From Bradyrhizobium sp. CCBAU 53351 (GTDB lineage: Bacteria; Pseudomonadota; Alphaproteobacteria; Rhizobiales; Xanthobacteraceae): 64,000 bases of DNA. The DNA is taken from positions 1,453,501-1,517,500 of the forward strand of contig NZ_CP030059.1 in assembly GCF_015291745.1 (NCBI RefSeq). The letters run 5' to 3'. Position 1 is the first letter of the stretch. Every line of letters starts with the position of its first letter. The notes below the pieces were generated by a model that was not told the origin of the DNA, did no database searches, and saw nothing but the letters and a program-made list of their open reading frames with translations. Positions 16,316-25,274 of the stretch are shown here, piece by piece. The position numbers were made by a program, and so were the translations under genes.

Positions 16316-16969
16316 CTATAGCTTGGGTTTCACCGCGGGTTTGGCGGGCCTGGCGGTGCGCGCCTTGCTGAGCCCTGTCCTGGCCTTGCCCGCCGGCTGC
16401 ACCCGCAAGCCGTCGACGAACACGTCGAGGAGCCGCAGTGCGGTTGACTGCCAGCCCGGCTGGTCGTGGATGTAGCACATGCCGAAGAACGCGCGCAGCA
16501 GGTCCTCCGGACCGATGTCGGCGCGCAACTCGCCGGCCGAAACTGCGCGGTCGAGCAGCGAGCCGGTCGCCTTGGTCAGGCGATCGAACGAGAAGGCGTG
16601 CAGCTCGGACCCGCTTTGCACCGCAAGCGCCAGGGCTGCCACCATCCCCTTTTTGGTGGCGACGAATTCGACACCTGAGCGCAGCCAGCGGCGAAGCGCG
16701 TCGACCGGGTCCTTGGCGGTTCGTAAATGTTCGGCGAGCTCGCTGAGCTGCTCGACCTCGCGCCGATACACCGCCTCGAACAGATCCTCGCGCGTCGGAA
16801 AATGCCGATAGAGCGTGCCGATGCCGACGCCGGCGCGTTTGGCCACGGCTTCCAGGCTGGCCTCCGGGCCGCCGGCATTGAACACCAGCTTGGCCGCCTC
16901 TAACACGCGCTCGCGATTGCGCACGGCGTCGGCACGGGGCTTTCGAATGGGGTCGGTGTGGTCGTCCAT
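16316..16969 (-). CDS. TetR family transcriptional regulator
   Basis: A 217-residue protein with an N-terminal TetR helix-turn-helix (about 15-62: LEAVAKRAGVGIGTLYRHFPTREDLFEAVY) and a helical ligand domain. The tail is Lys/Ala/Pro-rich (SKARTARPAKPAVKPKL). The ATG at 16969 gives the usual short arm before the HTH. It is divergent from the molybdenum hydroxylase operon, with an inverted repeat in the shared 250-bp region, so it likely represses itself and that operon. Confidence 0.88.
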   Translation of the reverse strand: MDDHTDPIRKPRADAVRNRERVLEAAKLVFNAGGPEASLEAVAKRAGVGIGTLYRHFPTREDLFEAVYRREVEQLSELAEHLRTAKDPVDALRRWLRSGVEFVATKKGMVAALALAVQSGSELHAFSFDRLTKATGSLLDRAVSAGELRADIGPEDLLRAFFGMCYIHDQPGWQSTALRLLDVFVDGLRVQPAGKARTGLSKARTARPAKPAVKPKL

Positions 16970-17093
16970 GCGGCCAATGTAGATCACGAATTGGTTAGAT
17001 TGAACCCTTGTCGGACCCCCGCAGGGCTGCATCGCGTTGTCGGCGCACGGGCTTTTGACGAATTCCAAATATTTTTCGGCGGCCCTTGTTAAG

Positions 17094-17108
17094 CGGAGGG
17101 TGCCTCCG
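17094..17108. promoter_or_regulatory. Candidate TetR operator (CGGAGG-GTG-CCTCCG)
   Basis: A 15-bp inverted repeat within TTAAGCGGAGG..., in the middle of the divergent region between the TetR gene (start 16969) and the aldehyde oxidoreductase operon (start 17220). TetR proteins of this class often use AGCGGAG/CTCCGCT half-sites. The rest of the region has no further clear signal except GGAG before ATG 17220. Confidence 0.5.
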
Positions 17109-17219
17109 TATCTTCGTCCTGATGTTGGCCGGCTTCCGCCTGGCTGGCGCATATTGACAGCGGCCACGGCGGTGGCGCACTGCGCGATGACTCATGTCCA
17201 AATCTGATCGGAGCCTTTT

Positions 17220-17717
17220 ATGAACCACTCCATCAGCCTCACCGTGAACGGTGCGCGGCGCGATTTCGTCCTCGACGATCCGCGCGTCACGCTGCTCGAT
17301 CTCCTGCGTGAGCGCCTCCATCTCACCGGAACCAAGAAGGGATGCGACCGCGGCCAGTGCGGCGCCTGCACCATTCTGGTCGACGGCAAGCGCATCAACT
17401 CCTGCCTCGCGCTCGCCATCAGCCATGACGGCGCCGACATCCTCACCATCGAAGGCCTCGCACGGGGCGACCAGCTGCACCCGGTGCAGGCCGCCTTCAT
17501 TGCCCATGACGGCTTTCAATGCGGCTTCTGCACGCCCGGCCAGATCATGAGCGCGATCGGCATGATGCAGGAAGCGCAGGCCGGCAACGACCCCGAGCGC
17601 ATCCGCGAATGCATGAGCGGCAACCTTTGCCGCTGCGGCGCCTATGCGGGCATCGTCGATGCCGTGCTCGACGCGCAAGGACGTATGGACGAAACCAACC
17701 AGAGGCGTTCGGCATGA
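17220..17717 (+). CDS. PaoA-like [2Fe-2S] subunit of a xanthine-oxidase-family aldehyde oxidoreductase
   Basis: A 165-residue protein with two [2Fe-2S] domains. The plant-ferredoxin-type motif KKGCDRGQCGACTILVDGK plus a later Cys (INSC) forms one cluster. CGFCTPGQ and CRCG form the other. It passes electrons from the molybdenum cofactor to FAD. E. coli PaoA has a Tat signal, but none is present here, suggesting a cytoplasmic enzyme. The stop overlaps the next start (ATGA). Confidence 0.9.
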   Translation: MNHSISLTVNGARRDFVLDDPRVTLLDLLRERLHLTGTKKGCDRGQCGACTILVDGKRINSCLALAISHDGADILTIEGLARGDQLHPVQAAFIAHDGFQCGFCTPGQIMSAIGMMQEAQAGNDPERIRECMSGNLCRCGAYAGIVDAVLDAQGRMDETNQRRSA

Positions 17718-18769
17718 AACCGTTCGATTATGTCAGGCCCGCCACGGTTGCTGAGGCCGTCGCCGCCGCGTCCCAGCCGGGCGCGGTCTATCTCGCCGCC
17801 GGCACCAATCTGCTCGATCTGATGAAGGGCAATATCAGCCGGCCGGATCGCCTCGTCGACGTCACCCATCTCGACGGGCTCGATGCCATCGAGACTCTCG
17901 CCGACGGTAGCTTGCGCATCGGCGCGCTGGTGAGCAATGCCGATCTCGCGCATGACCCGGCCTTTGCAAAGACTTATCCCGCCGTCGCCGAGGCGCTGCT
18001 CTCCGGTGCGTCCGCGCAATTGCGCAATGCCGCGACGGTCGGCGGCAATCTGCTGCAGCGGACGCGCTGTGCATATTTCTACGACACCGCCAGCCGCTGC
18101 AACAAGCGCGAGGCCGGCAGCGGTTGCGACGCCCGCGAGGGCGAGAACCGCGGCCACGCCGTGCTCGGCTGGAGCGAGAGCTGCATCGCCACGCACCCCT
18201 CGGATTTCTGCGTGCCGCTCGTCGCGCTCGAGGCCGTCGTCGAGATCGAGGGCAAAGGCGGCCGGCGTGAGATCGCCCTCGAGGAGCTGCATCGTTTGCC
18301 CGGCGACGCGCCCGCGCGCGAATCCGTGCTCGAGCCCGGCGACCTCATCGTCGCGGTGCGTCTGCCGCCGGCAGCGCGCGGCTTTGCGACGCATGCGCGC
18401 TACCTCAAGGTCCGCGAACGCACCTCCTACGCTTTCGCCGTGGTGTCCGCCGCCGCTGCATTGCGGATCGAGAACGGCAAGATCGCGGAGACGCGGCTTG
18501 CGCTCGGCGGCGTTGCCGCAAAGCCCTGGCGCGCCCGCGCGGCGGAAGATGTACTCAAGGGCGTCGCGCCGACGGCGGATGCCTTTCAGGAAGCTGCCTG
18601 GCGCGCGCTCACCGATGCAAAACCGTCCGGCGACAACGCCTTCAAGATCGAGCTCGCGCGCCGCATCGTCGTGCGCGCGCTGCGACTTGCCGCCGCGGGC
18701 ACGCCCGCGCGCCTGCCGGCGCTGCCGGCCTCTCCCTTTGCCTCGACCTCCGGAGCCATCCATGCCTGA
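17714..18769 (+). CDS. PaoB-like FAD-binding subunit of the aldehyde oxidoreductase
   Basis: A 351-residue CO-dehydrogenase/xanthine-dehydrogenase FAD subunit. The FAD loops are YLAAGTNLLDLMKG and ATVGGNLLQRTRC. A Cys-rich insertion (RCAYFYDTASRCNKREAGSGC) corresponds to the extra [4Fe-4S] site of PaoB-type subunits. The CO_deh_flav_C domain occupies the C-terminal third. The ATG 17714 overlaps the preceding stop, and the stop overlaps the next start by eight bases. Confidence 0.9.
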   Translation: MKPFDYVRPATVAEAVAAASQPGAVYLAAGTNLLDLMKGNISRPDRLVDVTHLDGLDAIETLADGSLRIGALVSNADLAHDPAFAKTYPAVAEALLSGASAQLRNAATVGGNLLQRTRCAYFYDTASRCNKREAGSGCDAREGENRGHAVLGWSESCIATHPSDFCVPLVALEAVVEIEGKGGRREIALEELHRLPGDAPARESVLEPGDLIVAVRLPPAARGFATHARYLKVRERTSYAFAVVSAAAALRIENGKIAETRLALGGVAAKPWRARAAEDVLKGVAPTADAFQEAAWRALTDAKPSGDNAFKIELARRIVVRALRLAAAGTPARLPALPASPFASTSGAIHA

Positions 18770-21023
18770 GCTCAATCTCACCAGCACCCCCGCGCATCTG
18801 CGGCACGGCTCGAACGTCGGCCAGCCGCTGACCCGCCGTGACGGCGTCCTCAAGGTCACGGGACAGGCGACCTATGCCGCCGACAATCACCCGCCCGGCA
18901 TGCTGTACGCGGTGATCGCCGTCTCCAGCATCGCGCGCGGCCGCGTGACCTTCCTCGATGTCGCCGCCGCCAAGCGGCATCCCTGCGTCGTCGACGTCAT
19001 GACGCCGGACCACAAGCCACAGCTCGCGATCGATCCGGAGATCAAGACCAACCCGTTCGTGTTCCGGATGGAAGCGTTGCAGAGCAACGAAGTCCGCTAC
19101 GCCAACCAGCCCATCGCGGTCGTCATCGCGGAAACGCTGGAAGCGGCGACGGAAGGCGCGGTGCTGCTGGCGCCGCGCTACGAGACGTTGCCGCCGCTGG
19201 TCGGGCTCGACGCCGGCAAGAGTTTCGTGCCGCCCGTCGTCGGCGTCGGCAACCCCACCGAGAACCACCGCGGCGATGTCGAGGCGGGCCTTGCCTCGGC
19301 GGAGAAACAGATCGATGCGACTTACGAGACGCCGCCGCAATATCATAACGCGATGGAGCCGCATGGGATCGTGGTTCAATGGGACGGCGACAGGCTCTCC
19401 GTGGACATGCCGACCCAGGGCCTGATGCTGTCGCTCGCGCGTATTGCCGAACTGTTCGGCATCGCGCACGACAAGATCCACATTCGCAGTCCTTTCCTCG
19501 GCGGCGGCTTCGGCTCGAAGGGGTTGATGGGCGGTCCGCCGGTGCTCGGCATCATGGCGGCCAAGCTGGTCGGCAGGCCCATCAAGCTGGTGCTGCGCCG
19601 CGAGCAGATGTACGGCCCGGTCGGCCATCGCGCGCCGACGCGCCAACGCCTGCGCCTCGGCGCCGACGGCGAGGGGCGCCTGACCGCGCTCGATCACCAT
19701 GCGCGGACGGTGTCGAGCACGTTCGACGATTTCTACGAGCCCGCGGCCGATGCCTCGCACACGCTCTATGCGGCGCCGGCCATCCGCACCTCGCATGACG
19801 CCGTGCGCGTCAACACGGGAACGCCGCTGTTCATGCGCGCGCCCGGCGAGGCGACAGGCTCGATCGCGCTGGAGAGTGCGATCGACGAAATGGCCTGGGC
19901 CTGCGGCATGGATCCGCTCGCCTTCCGCCTGAAGAACTACGCCGAGGTCGAGCCGATCAGCGGCAAGCCGTTCTCGTCGAAGGCGTTGCTTGCATGCTAC
20001 GAGCAGGGCGCGGCGCGCTTCGGCTGGGCCAAGCGGTCGCTGCAGCCGCGGCAGATGCGCGACGATGCCGGGCTTCTGGTCGGTTGGGGCATGGGCACCG
20101 CGACCTTCCCGGCGCTGATGTTTCAGGCGGAAGCCCGCGCGGCGATCCGGCGCGACGGCTCAGGCGTGATGGAGATCGGCGCGCACGACATGGGGCAGGG
20201 CGCCTGGACCGCGCTGGCGCAGATCGCAGCCGACGAACTCGGGCTCGATATCGATCGCGTCGAGTTCAAGGCGGGGACGTCCGATCTGCCCGATGCCGGC
20301 ATCGCCGGCGGCTCGGCGCACACGGCAACGGCGGGCGCGGCAATCCACAGTGCGGGCGCGGCCGTGATCGCCAAGCTCGCCGATCTCGCCACCGGCGATG
20401 AGCGCTCGCCGCTGTTCGGGGCCGGCAATGCCGGCGTGATCGCGCGCGACGGCCGGTTGATCCGGCGTGATGACGAGCGTCGCGGCGAGAGCTACGCCGA
20501 GATCCTCGCGCGTGCCGGCGTCACCGAGGTCGAGGCGCGGGGCACCGGCGCACCGAACCCGGCGGCGATGGAGGAGTACGCGATGCATGCCCACGGCGCG
20601 GTATTCGCGGAGGTGAAGGTCGATCCCGAGCTCGGTCAGGTCCGCGTCAGCCGCATGGTCGGCGCCTTCGCTGCCGGGCGGATCGTCAATCCGAGGATGG
20701 TGCAGAGCCAGCTGTTCGGCGGCATGATCTGGGGCCTGTCCTTCGCGCTGCACGAAGAGGCAATTACTGATCGCCGGACCGGCCGCATCATGAACGCCAA
20801 TCTCGGCGAGTACCACGTCCCCGTGAATGCCGACGTTCCGCCGCTCGACGTCATCACGGTCGAGGAGCACGATCCGCATGTGAATGCGCTCGGCATCAAG
20901 GGCGTCGGCGAGATCGGCATCACCGGCAGCGCCGGCGCCGTCGCCAATGCCGTCTGGCATGCGACCGGCGTACGGGTTCGCAAATTCCCGATCCGGATCG
21001 AGGAATTGCTGACGTCGTCTTGA
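18762..21023 (+). CDS. PaoC-like molybdenum-cofactor-binding catalytic subunit
   Basis: A 753-residue xanthine dehydrogenase large-subunit protein. The a/b hammerhead domain is N-terminal (TRRDGVLKVTGQATYAADN). The cofactor-binding domain contains SPFLGGGFGSKG and GAHDMGQGAWTALAQI. The catalytic glutamate is in GIKGVGEIGITG near the C-terminus. It would oxidise aldehydes (possibly aromatic) or related heterocycles to acids. The three subunits form one operon with overlapping genes. A dedicated cofactor chaperone (PaoD/XdhC) is not in the window. Confidence 0.92.
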   Translation: MPELNLTSTPAHLRHGSNVGQPLTRRDGVLKVTGQATYAADNHPPGMLYAVIAVSSIARGRVTFLDVAAAKRHPCVVDVMTPDHKPQLAIDPEIKTNPFVFRMEALQSNEVRYANQPIAVVIAETLEAATEGAVLLAPRYETLPPLVGLDAGKSFVPPVVGVGNPTENHRGDVEAGLASAEKQIDATYETPPQYHNAMEPHGIVVQWDGDRLSVDMPTQGLMLSLARIAELFGIAHDKIHIRSPFLGGGFGSKGLMGGPPVLGIMAAKLVGRPIKLVLRREQMYGPVGHRAPTRQRLRLGADGEGRLTALDHHARTVSSTFDDFYEPAADASHTLYAAPAIRTSHDAVRVNTGTPLFMRAPGEATGSIALESAIDEMAWACGMDPLAFRLKNYAEVEPISGKPFSSKALLACYEQGAARFGWAKRSLQPRQMRDDAGLLVGWGMGTATFPALMFQAEARAAIRRDGSGVMEIGAHDMGQGAWTALAQIAADELGLDIDRVEFKAGTSDLPDAGIAGGSAHTATAGAAIHSAGAAVIAKLADLATGDERSPLFGAGNAGVIARDGRLIRRDDERRGESYAEILARAGVTEVEARGTGAPNPAAMEEYAMHAHGAVFAEVKVDPELGQVRVSRMVGAFAAGRIVNPRMVQSQLFGGMIWGLSFALHEEAITDRRTGRIMNANLGEYHVPVNADVPPLDVITVEEHDPHVNALGIKGVGEIGITGSAGAVANAVWHATGVRVRKFPIRIEELLTSS

Positions 21024-21059
21024 AGGGTTGAAGTTTGATCGTCGCGACGACGGAGGTGC

Positions 21060-21172
21060 GCTCCCGCCTGCGGGAGAGGGTTGGGGAGAGGGTGTATCCG
21101 CATTGGGGTCCCCTAGAGGAGAAAGCCCTCACCCGCGCCTTTGGCGCGACCTCTCCCGTAAGCGGGAGAGGT
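21060..21172. repeat. Paired-hairpin repeat (CTCCCG...CGGGAG family)
   Basis: Two hairpins face each other: CTCCCG-CCTG-CGGGAG at 21061-21076 and CTCTCCCG-TAAG-CGGGAGAG at 21151-21170. GGGAGAGGG and CCCTCACC arms lie between them. A single hairpin of the same family is at 45721-45742. It sits between two converging genes and could double as a terminator. Confidence 0.8.
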
Positions 21173-21212
21173 CGACGACCCGCGGCACCGATTCGGCCAA
21201 AAGCCATTCGGT

Positions 21213-22739
21213 TCAGCGGATCGAGCCGGAGAAGTTGTCGATGTCGGCTGAGGGCCGCGCCGGAAACAGCCGTGCAGTCGAGGAGTTGTCGAGCCGTCGC
21301 TTGCACTTCGCCTCGTCGTCCTCATCCTTGCCGCTGCGCTTCTTCGCAAAAGCATCGTCGAGGCGGTTGACGATCAGCATGGCGTGGTCGCGCTCCAGCG
21401 TGTCAGGATTCTTGCGCTGTTCGTCGGCGCGGAACGTGGCGCCGGCCATCTTGCCGGTCATGTCGTAGTCGCAGCCGGCCTTCCAGTCGCCCTGCTCCCA
21501 TTTCCAGCCATGCGCGGTCAGCCGGCCGTCCTTGTCGACGGTGATCTCGAGTATCGCGTTGTAGGCAAGCCAGATGCCGGCGAGGCCTGCGCGCTTGTCG
21601 TCAAAACCTTCCAGCAGCGCGATTCGCTCACGCTGAAGGGCTCCGACATGATCACGCGCGCTGGCCGTAAAGTGCATCTCCGAGGTCCGCTTCTCCCAGG
21701 CCGGATGGAGAAATTCGGCGAATTCCTCGGTCTGCGTGCGGACCCAGTTGCGCTGGTCCTCCATCAAGGCGCGCCGTGTCGGATCGTCGAGCCGCGGCAG
21801 CAGCGCCTTCCAGGCGCGGTTCAAGCGTTGATCGTTCTCGGCGAGATCGGGGTCGGCGCAGATTTCCTCGTCCGTCGCCGTCTCCGGACGCGTACAGTCG
21901 AAGGTCGGCGCGACGAAGGAGGTCTCGACCTTGTCGGCCATATCGCCGCTGCCGCTCGCGAAATAAGTGCCGGTGATCTGCGAGGGATCATCGCATTCGT
22001 CACGATCCCCGATCGTATCGTCGCCATCGGTCATGACGACACGCAGGGTTTCGCCCTGGCGACGGAGCTTGATCGTCGGGAGTTTTGCCGGTTTGGCATG
22101 CTCCTGGCTTGCTGGTGATGCGGTCTTCGCTGGGCCGGCATCCGGCGGTGGGATCGTCCCGCTCAGCCAGCTGCCGGCCTTGGTCACCGTCGCTCTCAGC
22201 TTGCATTGGCGATGCTTGTCACTGCCGTAATAGGCGCTCATGTCGACCGCAATGCGCCGCGCGCCGTTCGCATCCGGTGAGATGGTGAGGTTTCCGAATG
22301 CATTGCCCCATTTGCCGGAGAGCCCGTAGTGGCCGAAGCCGCCGGCGATCTCGTCGAGCGCTTCCTTGCGCCGGCGCAGCGTCGCGACGAAGTTGTCGCT
22401 GAGCTCGGCCTCATCGACCTCCTGCACGGTCTCGCCGGCCTGCGCGATCATCTCTTTGAACCAGGCCTCGTCGCGCTTGAGGAGCGGCCGGATGCTTGCG
22501 GGCGCTTTAGCGAGCGCCGTGTCGAACGATTTGTCGATCGCGGCGACGAGCTTGTCGTAGCCCTTTTCCCTGCAAATGGCTGGCTTGATCCCGGTACCGT
22601 TGCCGTTGGTCTCGCCGCATAGCGTGATCGCGGTCGGCGCGCTGCTGGCGGCGCGGAGGTAATCGTCCATGGCGTGGCAGGTGAGGGGAGCGAGCAGGAC
22701 CGTCGCAGTGACGAGCGCGAGGCGAAAGGGGGCGAACAT
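21213..22739 (-). CDS. Secreted protein with LprI/DUF1311 lysozyme-inhibitor-like domain
   Basis: A 508-residue protein with a signal peptide (1-23, ending CHAMDD). A central region (about 270-350) has the DUF1311/LprI pattern: PTFDCTRPETATDEEICADPDLAENDQ, then Leu- and Arg-rich helices with DQRNWVRTQ. The N-terminal and C-terminal regions (about 30-260 and 370-480) are not recognised. The C-terminal half includes a Cys and Trp-containing beta-type segment (GWKWEQGDWKAGCDYDMTG). Members of the family inhibit lysozymes in other bacteria, but that role is not shown for this architecture. Confidence 0.7.
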   Translation of the reverse strand: MFAPFRLALVTATVLLAPLTCHAMDDYLRAASSAPTAITLCGETNGNGTGIKPAICREKGYDKLVAAIDKSFDTALAKAPASIRPLLKRDEAWFKEMIAQAGETVQEVDEAELSDNFVATLRRRKEALDEIAGGFGHYGLSGKWGNAFGNLTISPDANGARRIAVDMSAYYGSDKHRQCKLRATVTKAGSWLSGTIPPPDAGPAKTASPASQEHAKPAKLPTIKLRRQGETLRVVMTDGDDTIGDRDECDDPSQITGTYFASGSGDMADKVETSFVAPTFDCTRPETATDEEICADPDLAENDQRLNRAWKALLPRLDDPTRRALMEDQRNWVRTQTEEFAEFLHPAWEKRTSEMHFTASARDHVGALQRERIALLEGFDDKRAGLAGIWLAYNAILEITVDKDGRLTAHGWKWEQGDWKAGCDYDMTGKMAGATFRADEQRKNPDTLERDHAMLIVNRLDDAFAKKRSGKDEDDEAKCKRRLDNSSTARLFPARPSADIDNFSGSIR

Positions 22740-22828
22740 TGACGGCCCTTGGCTGGAGCGGAATCGTGCCTGCCCGTTGGTCGTCCGCGGCGTTACTGAG
22801 GTTCAGAAAAGGCCGTCGTGCCGGGGGG

Positions 22829-22987
22829 TTAGTTCAGCTTCCTGCGAAGCGCCTTCACCGCTTCTTTCTGCAGCTCGATGTACTCGGCGATCGCCTTGCG
22901 CAGCTCGCGCGAGTGGAGCTTGTCGGCATCACGCAGAGGTACGCTGCGCAAGGCTTCAGCTTGGGCATTGGCTGGGGTGGTCTTCAT
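22829..22987 (-). CDS. 52-residue conserved-looking small protein
   Basis: The reading frame encodes MKTTPANAQAEALRSVPLRD, then a strongly amphipathic charged helix (HSRELRKAIAEYIELQ, KEAVKALRRKLN). GGAG stands ten bases before the ATG. Codon third positions are GC-rich like neighbouring genes. It is probably cytoplasmic, a helical DNA-, RNA- or protein-binding peptide. No family is recognised. It lies alone between the LprI-like gene and the XRE-cupin regulator; the 190 bp upstream of it hold nothing I can name. Confidence 0.6.
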   Translation of the reverse strand: MKTTPANAQAEALRSVPLRDADKLHSRELRKAIAEYIELQKEAVKALRRKLN

Positions 22988-23177
22988 GCGCGAGCTCCGT
23001 CTACGAAGCGGCCCCGGAGAGCCTAGGAGTCCGAGGCCATAACCTCAGCACCTCTAAGCCAGGCTGCCGGCTACGTTTCGTAATATATCGCGCCTGGGCG
23101 TTGCGGAAATTGAGATGGCTCAAGCTCCGTAAATATCGGTGTCTGCGCAGGACATGCGATGGGCGGCCGATCTTGCA

Positions 23178-23726
23178 TCAGAACGTCGGTGGCGTGCAGG
23201 CCGAGATCACCTCGCAGGGCTTGCCGCCGACGCAGCGGAAGCGGTGCGGGCGGCGGCTCTCGAAATAATAGGCATCGCCGGGGTTGAGGATGCGGCGCTC
23301 GTCCTCGACGGTGACTTCGAGCTTGCCCGAGATCACGATACCGCCTTCCTCACCGTCATGGACGAGGTGGACGCGACCGGTGTCGCTGCCGGGCTCATAG
23401 CGCTCCTTCAGGATCTGCAGGCTGCGGCCGAACAGATTGTCGCCGACCTGTCGATAGGAGATCGGCTTCTTGCCGACCTCGGTCAGTTCCTCGGCGCGAT
23501 AGAAGATCTTGCGTCGTGACTCCGGTTCAAGCGCGAAGAATTCGGCGAGTCCCATCGGGATGCCGTCGAGGATGCGCTTGAGGGCGCCCACCGACGGGTT
23601 CATCTGGTTGGACTCGATCAGCGAGATCGTCGAATTGGTGACCCCGGCGCGCTTGGCCAGCTCGCGCTGCGACAGCTTGTGGCGCGCCCGGATGAATCGC
23701 AGCCGTCCACCGATGTCGACGCTCAT
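23178..23726 (-). CDS. XRE-cupin transcriptional regulator (PuuR-like)
   Basis: A 182-residue protein with an N-terminal helix-turn-helix (about 5-62: LSQRELAKRAGVTNSTISLIE) and a C-terminal cupin (about 105-178: GEEGGIVISGKLEVTVEDE, NPGDAYYFESRRPHRF). This is the PuuR-type layout of regulators of polyamine and amino-acid catabolism. ATG 23726 is chosen over a TTG two codons upstream. It is divergent from the omega-transaminase gene, its likely target. Confidence 0.9.
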   Translation of the reverse strand: MSVDIGGRLRFIRARHKLSQRELAKRAGVTNSTISLIESNQMNPSVGALKRILDGIPMGLAEFFALEPESRRKIFYRAEELTEVGKKPISYRQVGDNLFGRSLQILKERYEPGSDTGRVHLVHDGEEGGIVISGKLEVTVEDERRILNPGDAYYFESRRPHRFRCVGGKPCEVISACTPPTF

Positions 23727-23874
23727 GCCCAAGTCTCGTGTTGCAGGTGTTGCGGATCGGGCAAATATGGACCGGCGGCCCCAGTTAAATCAATGGGTTG
23801 CGGCAGGGTAGAAAAGGACTTGTTGCGCATTCCAAGCCGTGCCTCTGCTATGGGGTCAGCAAAGGAGCGCGGCC

Positions 23875-25203
23875 GTGACCCTTCATCAGATTCCGAACAC
23901 TATCAAGACCGACTCGTTCTGGATGCCGTTCACGGCCAACCGGCAGTTCAAGAAGGCGCCCCGCCTGTTCTCCTCGGCCGAGGGCATGCACTACACCACC
24001 GTCGACGGCCGCCAGGTGATCGACGGCTCGGCCGGCCTCTGGTGCGTCAATGCCGGCCACGGCCGCAAGCAGATCGCCGCCGCCGTCGAGCGCCAGCTGA
24101 TGACGCTGGATTTCGCGCCCTCGTTCCAGATGGGCCACCCGCTGGCGTTCGACTTCGCCGAGCGGCTCGCCGAGATCGCGCCGAAGGGCCTCGATCGCAT
24201 CTTCTTCACCAATTCCGGCTCCGAGTCGGTCGACACCGCGCTGAAGATCGCGCTGGCCTATCACCGTGCCAACGGCCAGGCGAGCCGCACCCGCCTGATC
24301 GGCCGCGAGCGCGGCTATCACGGCGTCGGCTTCGGCGGCACCTCGGTCGGCGGCATGGTCGCCAACCGCCGCGCCTTCACCACCCTGCTGCCGGGCGTCG
24401 ACCACATCCGCCATACCCATGATCTCAGCCGCAACGCCTTCGCCAAGGATCAGCCGGAATATGGCGCCGAGCTCGCCGACGATCTCGAGCGTCTGGTCGG
24501 CCTGCACGGCGCCGAGACGATCGCCGCCGTCATCGTCGAGCCGGTGCCCGGCTCGACCGCGGTGCTGCCGCCGCCGAAGGGCTATCTGCAGCGCCTGCGC
24601 GAGATCTGCGACAAGCACGGCATCCTCCTGATCTTCGACGAGGTCATCACCGGCTTTGGCCGTCTCGGCACGCCGTTCGCCGCCCAGTTCTTCGGCGTCA
24701 CGCCTGACCTGATGACGACGGCCAAGGGCATCACCAACGGCACCATTCCCTGCGGCGCGGTGTTTGCGAGCCGCAAGGTGCATGACGGCATGATGGTCGG
24801 CCCCGAGAACCAGATGGAGCTGTTCCACGGCTACACCTATTCGGCGCATCCGACCGCCTGCGCCGCGGGCATCGCGACGCTCGACATCTACAAGGACGAA
24901 GGCCTGCTGACGCGCGGTGCCTCGATCGCCGAATATTGGCGCGATGCGCTGCATTCGCTGAAAGGTCTGCCGAACGTCGTCGACATCCGCAATTGCGGCC
25001 TGATGGGCGCGGTCGAGCTGGCGCCGCGCGAGGGCGTTGTCGGCGCGCGCGGCTATGACGTGATGGTCGACTGCTTCAACACCGGCCTTTACCTGCGCAT
25101 GAGCGGCGACTCCTTCGCGATGTCGCCTCCGCTCATCGTCGAGAAGAGCCACATCGACCAGATGGTCTCGATCCTCGGCGACGCCATCAAGAAGGTGGCC
25201 TGA
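23875..25203 (+). CDS. Class III omega-aminotransferase (beta-alanine/omega-amino acid:pyruvate type)
   Basis: A 442-residue PLP enzyme. Features include FTNSGSESVDTALKIA for phosphate binding, the catalytic aspartate in LLIFDEVITGFGRLG, and the PLP lysine at residue 284 in TTAKGITNG. It transfers the terminal amino group of omega-amino acids or amines to pyruvate. The GTG start at 23875 is supported by AAAGGAG seven bases upstream; an ATG at 23839 has no such site. It is divergent from a PuuR-like regulator and followed after 71 bp by a DadA-like gene. Confidence 0.92.
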   Translation: MTLHQIPNTIKTDSFWMPFTANRQFKKAPRLFSSAEGMHYTTVDGRQVIDGSAGLWCVNAGHGRKQIAAAVERQLMTLDFAPSFQMGHPLAFDFAERLAEIAPKGLDRIFFTNSGSESVDTALKIALAYHRANGQASRTRLIGRERGYHGVGFGGTSVGGMVANRRAFTTLLPGVDHIRHTHDLSRNAFAKDQPEYGAELADDLERLVGLHGAETIAAVIVEPVPGSTAVLPPPKGYLQRLREICDKHGILLIFDEVITGFGRLGTPFAAQFFGVTPDLMTTAKGITNGTIPCGAVFASRKVHDGMMVGPENQMELFHGYTYSAHPTACAAGIATLDIYKDEGLLTRGASIAEYWRDALHSLKGLPNVVDIRNCGLMGAVELAPREGVVGARGYDVMVDCFNTGLYLRMSGDSFAMSPPLIVEKSHIDQMVSILGDAIKKVA

Positions 25204-25274
25204 TAATTGCTCTCGCCGTTGCGAGTTCGTGTCCTTGCAGCGGCGAGCGCGATGCCGCGGGAGTTTGACGAAGC

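Noticed and set aside
17937..18761. Upstream extension of the molybdenum subunit frame
   Set aside because: Ser/Arg/Pro-rich shadow of the FAD-subunit gene; the true start is the overlapping ATG at 18762.
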